The notes under the pieces: model-generated
What the model saw: the letters and a program-made list of their open reading frames with translations, nothing else
Told to the model about the DNA's origin: nothing
Database searches by the model: none
Program-made: the position numbers and the translations under genes
Assembly (NCBI GenBank): GCA_013368445.1
Contig: JAACJO010000001.1
Span: forward strand, 2,170,001 to 2,234,000
Reading direction: 5' to 3'
DNA from: Leucocoprinus leucothites
Taxonomy: Eukaryota > Basidiomycota > Agaricomycetes > Agaricales > Agaricaceae
Length of the DNA: 64,000 nucleotides
Shown here: positions 58,064-64,000 of the stretch, in pieces
Position numbering within the stretch: position 1 is the first letter of the stretch
How the letters are laid out: every line of letters begins with the position of its first letter

Positions 58064-59917
58064 TCAGGGAGGAGGACAATCAGGGATCTGCAGGTCCTTG
58101 AGCGTTCGGCTAGAAAGGTGATCAGTCAAGACCCTGGGATAGACATACGGCATCAGACGATCCACTTACTCCCCGTTGAAGAGGCCCCACCATCCCTCGA
58201 CCCCACCGTACAAATCATCTTTCCACTTCTCGTCACAGAACTCAAAGAAGAAGTATCCAACACCATTCTGATTAGCTTGGCAGACAAAGTTGTCAAGGAA
58301 AACCTAGGAGAAAAGAGGTCAGTTCATTGTTTTCTCAGACGCTGGACTGGGAAGCGCACCTGAAGATTGGCCACAGAGGCGTCTGAGCCACCGTTATTGG
58401 CGTTGCCGGCATCAGAAGATTTCTGTTCATGTCATCAGCTGCCTGTTTTACAATATCGGCTGACCACCTACCGTCGGCCACCCTGTTTCAGCAATATACA
58501 TCTTGGGTTTGTTCGGAAGCTGGGATGCTGGCTGGACATTGGTTTCATCAAAGAACTTGAAGACCCAGGGTGCAGCTGCTTCGGCTGTAGTATTAGCAAA
58601 CCATGCATGCACGTTTGACATCTGTGTCTTCTGTCAGAATCACCACTCGGCTTAGAGAGTGGATATACGAACGCCGTAATCAACGTCTTGAAGGACTTCC
58701 TTGCTGAAGAAGCTACCGGCATCAGAATTTCCGACCTGGATGGTTTTGGAGAGTTGCAAGCTTTCGACCATTTTACGCGTATCGTCAATGTCCGCTTTGA
58801 GGATAGCAGCACCTAGGAAGGTACCATATAGCTCAGCGAATTGACTCCTTTGATATTGATCATGATGATTACCTTGTTGACCAACGGTGCTCTCCGGATC
58901 CTTCGCGTCATGGTTAGTAAGGTAGCTATAACACGCAACGAGTCAACGACACAATCTCATCCCTTCGTAGAATACACCGTACTTGAGCATGAACTCATTC
59001 CCAACAGTAATTCCGGCCACATGATCAGCGCCGTAAGTTTGAAGTGCTTGCTGGATGGCATCGCGCTGCCTCTGGTACACACTATTGTCGTCTGGCGTGA
59101 TATAATTACCAAGGTAAACTTGCATGTCAACTTTAGTTTGCTTGATGGCTTCGAGCTGCGCCCAAACCAGATTGTTAACAATTGAGCAATGAAAATAAGC
59201 CACGCGACGCGACGCGTCGAGGACAAAGGGTCAGACTATATTTAGTCCATCGCAATATTGGAGGGTAAGAGTGACGTACGACGAGAGCAGTTTGGTTGCA
59301 GTCTGCACCGTAGAGACGAATTCGGTTTGTGAGTTGAGACATTAGCTAATGGTGAGGATATAAATGGACGGTGTTAAGTGTGGTCTCCGAAGCATACATG
59401 GAGTGGAGCGTACTTGAATATCTTTGATGACATTTTCTATGGAGAACGAAATTTTGAGCACTACATGGGTGGGTAACAGGGCATGGCAACAACACGTACC
59501 AAGTTTGGCTCCACAGTTGGGCATAAGGGCACCTTCGGGCGTGTATGCGAGACCATAGAAGGATTTAAGCAGGCGCGGGTCTTTCTTGAAGTTGCTCGGG
59601 TCGGAACCAATGTTCACATCGCCTGACTTGTCTGAGCCGGGGCTAGAGCCAGTGCCTCCGGAGCTTCCAGATCCCTTACGCTGGCTCAGGAAATACCACG
59701 CGGTGACGCCTCCACCAACGAGAGCGAGAAGTACGAAGATAGAACACAAGACCTGTATTTCATGGCAAATAGGACGGAAAAGGGGGGAGACGTTGAGTGT
59801 CAGGTAATCGGAGAATAGGTGACAACGTACAATTATCATTGATTTCTTTCGCCGTGCTTTCTCCTTCTCCAGCGTATATGCCATCCCTCCATCGAGATTC
59901 CGATAGTTATCTGGCAT
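58064..59917 (-). CDS. Membrane-anchored GH17 beta-glucanase
   Basis: A cell-wall glucan 1,3-beta-glucosidase or transglycosylase of family GH17, type II membrane topology. The start ATG (59917) gives MPDNYRNLDGGMAYTLEKEK, a basic cytosolic stretch (KARRKKSM) and the single membrane helix VLCSIFVLLALVGGGVTAWYF. A Ser/Gly-rich stalk (GSGSSGGTGSSPGSD) leads to the barrel: KSFYGLAYTPEGALMPNCGA, TNRIRLYGADCNQT. The proton donor Glu is in GITVGNEFML and the nucleophile Glu in KMYIAETGWPTKS. Later blocks: QVGNSDAGSFFS, VSNVHAWFANTTA, QNGVGYFFFEFCDEKWKDD, VEGWWGLFNGDRTLKDLQIP; ends DCPPP. The last intron (GTAAGT donor) restores DRTLKDL. Several short introns. Confidence 0.9.
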
Positions 59918-60781
59918 TTCGAATTATAGAGTCAAATGTTTTTGTCCGACAGGTCAGAAGGAAGTAAGAGATAAAGTCCAGCTAGAAGGAAAGGGGAAAC
60001 AATAAACAGGGAAGGAATGCGTGGTTGTAGCGAGCGACTGTGTGTTTGGGTTCAGGACGGGGTAGCGCACAAGACCGTGTTGCGGCGGCCTGCAGCTAGA
60101 AAAGAAACAACTACGAGAGCTTGGCCTCGGGCGGGAGAGGGGTTGGTGAAGGTGAGGGTGAAGGTGGGAGTGACTGTACAAAGACAAAGGGGCTAAACGC
60201 TGACGTCTTGAACTTGGTCTCTTCTTGGCTTGTTCCTGCTTGTACTCCACTTGCATTTGGTCTAATTTCAACCCTGACACCAAATAGGCTCCCACTGCCG
60301 TCAATGTTAGGGATTATGAAGAAGACCAAGTCCAGAACGTGTTTCTCTACTCCTCTACACTGGCAGAAGCATCGTACAGACCGCTAGTATAACACAGATG
60401 GCCGTGATCTCGTATGTAGGATCGGAACTCTGTCGGTCAAACGAGTATCGTGAATTTGACTACGGTGTTGATATCCCCATGTGGTCGTCTTTAGATCCCA
60501 TATAGAGCATGATGCACAGGGACAAGCCGTTGTGATGGTTTCATAAACGAGAGGCTAAGAGAGGGGGGAGATTGGCTTTTCATGTGTAGGTAGATATCTG
60601 CTATTAATAACATACAACCAGGTAATATTTTAAGCTACTGTAACAAATATGTCTCTTGGAGAGGTTTTGTCTAATCCTATTCCACCAACAAACACTGTAA
60701 AGTGAATCTTAGAAAATCAAGCAGTAAAGGAACAAAATGCAAAAAAAAAAAAAAATGCAAAAAAGTCAGGAAATAGAATAT
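59918..60781. other. Intergenic region between GH17 and RIB1, with an A15 tract
   Basis: 864 bp, holding the GH17 promoter and the RIB1 3'UTR. A run of 15 A (60741-60755) is flanked by two ATGC copies. It lies at the 3' end of RIB1 on the plus strand (T-run in RIB1 sense), so it could be a terminator-side element. Confidence 0.4.
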
Positions 60782-62341
60782 TTAATAAATAGGTGTATCT
60801 GAAACGGTATCCTCGAGCCAGAGGGGCAACATGTGTCCCATTCGCAGAACCTTCGTCCGCAAGTATTTATCAAGATCTTCACCATATACAGCGTTACCGC
60901 CAATAAGCGTAGCACCCGATATCCTCTCCTTCTCTTCTTTCTGCACAGCTGTGATGGCTTCTTTGTCCTCCTTGTCCTCCTTCACCTCCATTCGCTGTTT
61001 ACGTTGCTGCCAACTCCGTGGTATCATAGGCACACGTTCTGTAATGCAAATCCCTTCCTTCTGTAAAGCTTCAACCTTATCAGGGTTGTTGGTCAACACC
61101 CTGACCCCCTCGGAAACCGCATCTTCCGCGCCCAAGTTCAGGTCCCGGAGGATGGCACCTGCGATCTCGTAGCCCCGCTCGTCCGCTTTATGTCCGAGCA
61201 TGAGGTTTGCAGTAACAGTGTCATGACCTAAATCCTGCAAATTGTATGCACGAATCTTGGACAAGAGGCCAATACCTCGGCCCTCTTGCCGGAGATAGAT
61301 CACAGCACCGCGACCTGGAATGGTGGTGGGTTTCGCAGAGGGGTGACCGGAAGAGACTGTGATAGGTAACGAGATTTGTCTAATTGCCTCGTCTAACTGC
61401 TCGCCACAATCACACCGCATGCTCCCTACTGTTTCCCCAGTGAAGCACTCGGAATGAATGCGAATGAGAGGTGCCGGGATGGTGGGCCTGTGAAGTTGAT
61501 GAGATGAATGCACAGGCGCAGACGGATCAGAAGCACGCTGTGATGTCGAAGACAGACGTCCGACATAAGCGCCTCGCGTGATGCGATCCATTTCTGTCTC
61601 GTTTTCACTCCAAATGGCATCGAGGGAACGTGAGCGAATGGGGGGAGCCGGTGTGGGATCTTCGGAAAATTGGGCAGGATCGATTACTATGGCAAGGTGT
61701 TCCTTGCTATCGCGATTGTTATGATACAAGTGTAGGAATGCAGGCCCATGTGGGGTTGGTATACGAGTGCGCGCCATGCACTTGACCTCGACTGTGGGTG
61801 CAGCCTGAGTAAGCGGCTTAGATGGTGAGAGAGCATGAGATACTGATGAAGGAGGCTGATGAATAGGCTCTTCGGGAATACTTTTTTGCTGTGTGGAGAC
61901 AAGTGATGAACGCCGTTTCTTGAGGTTTGGTGGGAAGTTGTCCACCGTCTTTAGGACCTCCGTCCCGCACGGAATATTGTTCTCCTTGCTCTCGTCATTG
62001 GATGCAGCTGCCAGTCGCTGACGACGAGGTGCCTGTCTGCTCACATATGCGAGACGCTTTCTTTCTGGTTTGTTGGCGGTGTCCTCTCCCGTCCATTTCG
62101 TCCAGTCCCACGCACCCTCTGCCTGGGGAACCATGACACCTGGGAAGAAGTCATGATGGTAATGGTTTCGCGTGACATGGGGACCTGAGGCAGCAGCGGC
62201 TGCAATAAGTAGAGGGTCAAGTGCGGCGTCTCTGCGTGGTAGGACAGATCTTGCGGTAGGACGAGTAGGCCCAGTGAGGAGATCGAGAAGGGCGAGGTCG
62301 GAAGTCTCGTCAGAGCCTGAGTGAGGATGGAGAGCGCCCAT
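60782..62341 (-). CDS. RIB1: GTP cyclohydrolase II (riboflavin pathway)
   Basis: Rib1 converts GTP to 2,5-diamino-6-ribosylamino-pyrimidinone phosphate, the first step of riboflavin synthesis, in the cytosol. About 519 residues from ATG 62341 (MGALHPHSGSDETSDLALLD). The open frame extends upstream to 62425, but that would add a hydrophobic leader unlike a cytosolic enzyme. The N-terminal ~250 residues are a fungal extension. The catalytic core has IRIHSECFTGETVGSMRCDC (zinc Cys residues), GRGAVIYLRQEGRGIGLL (phosphate loop and catalytic residues), YNLQDLGHDTVTANLMLGHK and RVLTNNPDKVEAL. An acidic/basic KEDKEDKEAITAVQKEEKER stretch near the C terminus is disordered. Single exon. Confidence 0.93.
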   Translation of the reverse strand: MGALHPHSGSDETSDLALLDLLTGPTRPTARSVLPRRDAALDPLLIAAAAASGPHVTRNHYHHDFFPGVMVPQAEGAWDWTKWTGEDTANKPERKRLAYVSRQAPRRQRLAAASNDESKENNIPCGTEVLKTVDNFPPNLKKRRSSLVSTQQKSIPEEPIHQPPSSVSHALSPSKPLTQAAPTVEVKCMARTRIPTPHGPAFLHLYHNNRDSKEHLAIVIDPAQFSEDPTPAPPIRSRSLDAIWSENETEMDRITRGAYVGRLSSTSQRASDPSAPVHSSHQLHRPTIPAPLIRIHSECFTGETVGSMRCDCGEQLDEAIRQISLPITVSSGHPSAKPTTIPGRGAVIYLRQEGRGIGLLSKIRAYNLQDLGHDTVTANLMLGHKADERGYEIAGAILRDLNLGAEDAVSEGVRVLTNNPDKVEALQKEGICITERVPMIPRSWQQRKQRMEVKEDKEDKEAITAVQKEEKERISGATLIGGNAVYGEDLDKYLRTKVLRMGHMLPLWLEDTVSDTPIY

Positions 62342-62792
62342 GGATTGAGCTCGAACAAAGCAGAGGAGAAGGCAAATAAGCGGGAAAGACGGGGAGAGGG
62401 GGCTGGGTAGCACGGTTATAAGCAAGAATTTGTTTGCATTGGAAGACCTGAGTACGATTTCTCTAGATCTTATTCACGTGCACCGGCCAAACAAAATGGA
62501 TAATCCGACCACGCCGACATAAGGAACCCGATGCTTAGGTAATTGTGGTGACACTTTGTTATCTAATCTTATCTAAAGCCACGAGGCGTTCGAACTTGAC
62601 GCGCCTCATCTCCGCAGCGTCAGTCAGGTCTATTGACTTGACGGCGCTAATGTCACGATACTACTTGTCATCAACCTTCAAGCTTCAAGGCCCTGTTACT
62701 TCTCATCATTGATCCTTCCTCCATGCAATGATGCGAAGCCTCTGACACACACTCCAACATTCATCTGTAGGTTACCCGCTTAACGCAACGTC
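62342..62792. promoter_or_regulatory. Shared RIB1 / membrane protein promoter region
   Basis: 451 bp between start codons. No clear palindrome or known box stood out. Confidence 0.4.
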
Positions 62793-63604
62793 ATGCGGCT
62801 GTTTCTTTTACTGTCGACGTTTCTACTTTGTTGTGTTTGGTACGTTGATAACACTTCCACCATTTTCCAAACTCATTTGTAATTAGCTCGTTCGCAGCTC
62901 CGCCGCTCACTTCACCTGCAATTGGCTCTTCGTTGTCTCGCTCTCCTACAACAACTTCTTCCGTATCCATGTCCACTTCCACAAAGACTGGTCACTCTGG
63001 TTTTAGGCATCCACCCCTTCCCTCAAGACTCAGCACACCCCTTCTTCATCCACCCAGTACACATACCTTTCCACCTCACAGATTTACACCTCCTGCCTTG
63101 CCCAATCCCAACACACCTGCGGCCACTGACAGCCTTGAGACTCAACGGCCACACCGCCATAAAAGAACTGAGCCCCCAATACTTATCTTCTTCGAAGTGT
63201 TAGGTGGACTGGTTGGGTTGGGAATTATCGTTGGCTGTTCCCGGTGCTGCTATATCTATACAAAAACACCCAAACGAGACCGTATTGAAGCCATATTGGA
63301 GCGACATCGACTAGAGCAGGAGCTTGCAGAGCTCGAGAGGAATCCTCTCGCGCTCAGACGCGAGCCTACCCCACTTCCCGTTTACTTCCCTCCCCCTCCC
63401 ACCTACGATAATGTTACGCAATCTGTTCTAGCTCCTACTCCCACGCGACCCTCCGGCTATGCAGAAGTTGCAACTGCGAGCCCCCCATCTTCTCGGCCAG
63501 CGTCGCCCACCGCAGCTCCTTCTCTCCCCACGCAGGAACTTCAGAGCGGCTCACCTGACCCTTCAATACCTCGGCCAACTATACCTCTTTCTCCAAACGG
63601 ATAA
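62793..63604 (+). CDS. Ser/Thr/Pro-rich single-pass membrane protein, unknown function
   Basis: 254 residues. Exons: 62793-62839 and 62887-63604; the first holds a signal peptide, MRLFLLLSTFLLCCV. The extracellular part (about 110 residues) is rich in Ser, Thr and Pro, fitting heavy O-glycosylation (SPTTTSSVSMSTSTKTG). One membrane helix, FFEVLGGLVGLGIIVGCSRC, is followed by a Cys-rich end (CSRCCYIY, possible palmitoylation) and a basic, charged stretch (RDRIEAILERHRLEQELAEL). The tail is Pro-rich with PPPPTY, which fits a WW-domain PPxY-type ligand. Architecture resembles fungal wall-stress sensors (Wsc/Mid2-like), without a WSC domain. Function is inferred from shape alone. Confidence 0.72.
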
Positions 63605-63786
63605 CATCTCTTTTTTTCCATCTTCGTTTTGGTGCATCCGGATTAATATTGTGGACGCGATAGCGCTTCTTCTCGATGCTTTTAGGCTTTTTGATTTATT
63701 GTGCAATTTCATCGATGAACCCCACTTCGTCGAATTGATATATAATAACCATATTTGTTTCACTAGACGGAACTCTTTTTTTGCTT
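63605..63786. other. 3' intergenic spacer near the right edge
   Basis: 182 bp between the membrane-protein stop and the proposed tail of the next gene. AT-rich, with no feature seen. Confidence 0.4.
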
Positions 63787-64000
63787 TCAATGCTCTGGAC
63801 AATCTAGCACCGTTTTTACCCAGGGTGTTGCCAACTTGAGTGGCATAAACACCACACGCTTGTCCTGGTAACCAATGTATTTTTACGTCAAGTAATCTCC
63901 GCATCTACAGAATCAAAGTTATCAAACTCACCAACGGTTGCTGTGCTGCGGTGAGAGCTCCAAGAAACAGTGAACACGGCGGCGAGCCATGGCCACTAAT
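63787..64000 (-). CDS. 3' end of an unidentified gene (cut by window edge)
   Basis: A minus-strand model: exon from beyond 64000 to 63932 (SPPCSLFLGALTAAQQPL), intron 63931-63865 (67 nt, GTGAGT donor, CAG acceptor), last exon 63864-63787 (DKRVVFMPLKLATPWVKTVL, then DCPEH and stop). Intron size, donor and phase fit the rest of the window. The family is not recognised and other frames are possible, so this is a tentative call. Confidence 0.35.

Noticed and set aside
62342..62425. Upstream in-frame start of RIB1 giving a hydrophobic leader
   Set aside because: GTP cyclohydrolase II is cytosolic; the leader is probably 5'UTR that happens to be open.
63563..63904. 113-codon minus-strand open frame at the right edge
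   Set aside because: A spliced model in another frame gives a neater tail; this frame has no motif and overlaps the end of the membrane-protein gene.

Overview
The window is nuclear DNA from a filamentous basidiomycete fungus, most likely an Agaricomycete. Nearly every gene is broken by several short introns (about 45-75 nt, GT..AG), intergenic gaps are small, and the proteins look like basidiomycete housekeeping proteins. There are no operons, CRISPR arrays, rRNA genes or prophage, and I found no convincing tRNA. The species cannot be named from this sequence. Gene models were spliced by hand from conserved protein frames and splice signals, so family calls rest on recognised motifs and not on a database search.

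Layout, left to right: EMC3 (cut by the left edge) and VTI1 diverge; a KCH-type potassium transporter and the GTPase DRG1/RBG1 diverge; ALG8 and VMA21 diverge; a Ser/Pro-rich orphan; a head-to-head pair of ribonucleotide reductase small-subunit genes; IMP2; an MFS sugar transporter; a large disordered protein with ubiquitin-interacting motifs; a very large RIM15-type kinase with PAS, zinc-finger and receiver domains, diverging from mitochondrial ribosomal protein bS18m; a 2.9 kb gene-free stretch; RPN11 diverging from a coiled-coil orphan; a small DNA-transposon relic; VPS52; THOC7 and tRNase Z (convergent); a PEX14-like peroxin diverging from VPS17; a secreted M24 peptidase; an F-box-like protein; a membrane-anchored GH17 glucanase; RIB1 diverging from a signal-anchored serine-rich protein; and the tail of one more gene at the right edge.

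The genes are not one pathway. Several share cellular themes: secretory and endosomal traffic and ER work (EMC3, VTI1, ALG8, VMA21, VPS52, VPS17), mitochondrial biogenesis (IMP2, bS18m, possibly tRNase Z), nutrient and growth control (RIM15, sugar transporter, KCH), proteasome/ubiquitin (RPN11, UIM protein, F-box), and dNTP supply (two RNR2 genes). Eight divergent pairs separated by about 150-450 bp dominate the layout.

I see no obvious multi-gene novel system. The observations most worth a second look are: the head-to-head RNR2 duplication, whose second copy has an ambiguous N terminus with intron-like segments that can also be read through; the 0.78 kb TA-flanked inverted-repeat element at 40.9-41.7 kb; the microexons and GC-AG intron of DRG1; a frame break in the RIM15 gene at a G/C homopolymer; an in-frame mitochondrial-type leader upstream of tRNase Z; and the tandem UIM orphan.
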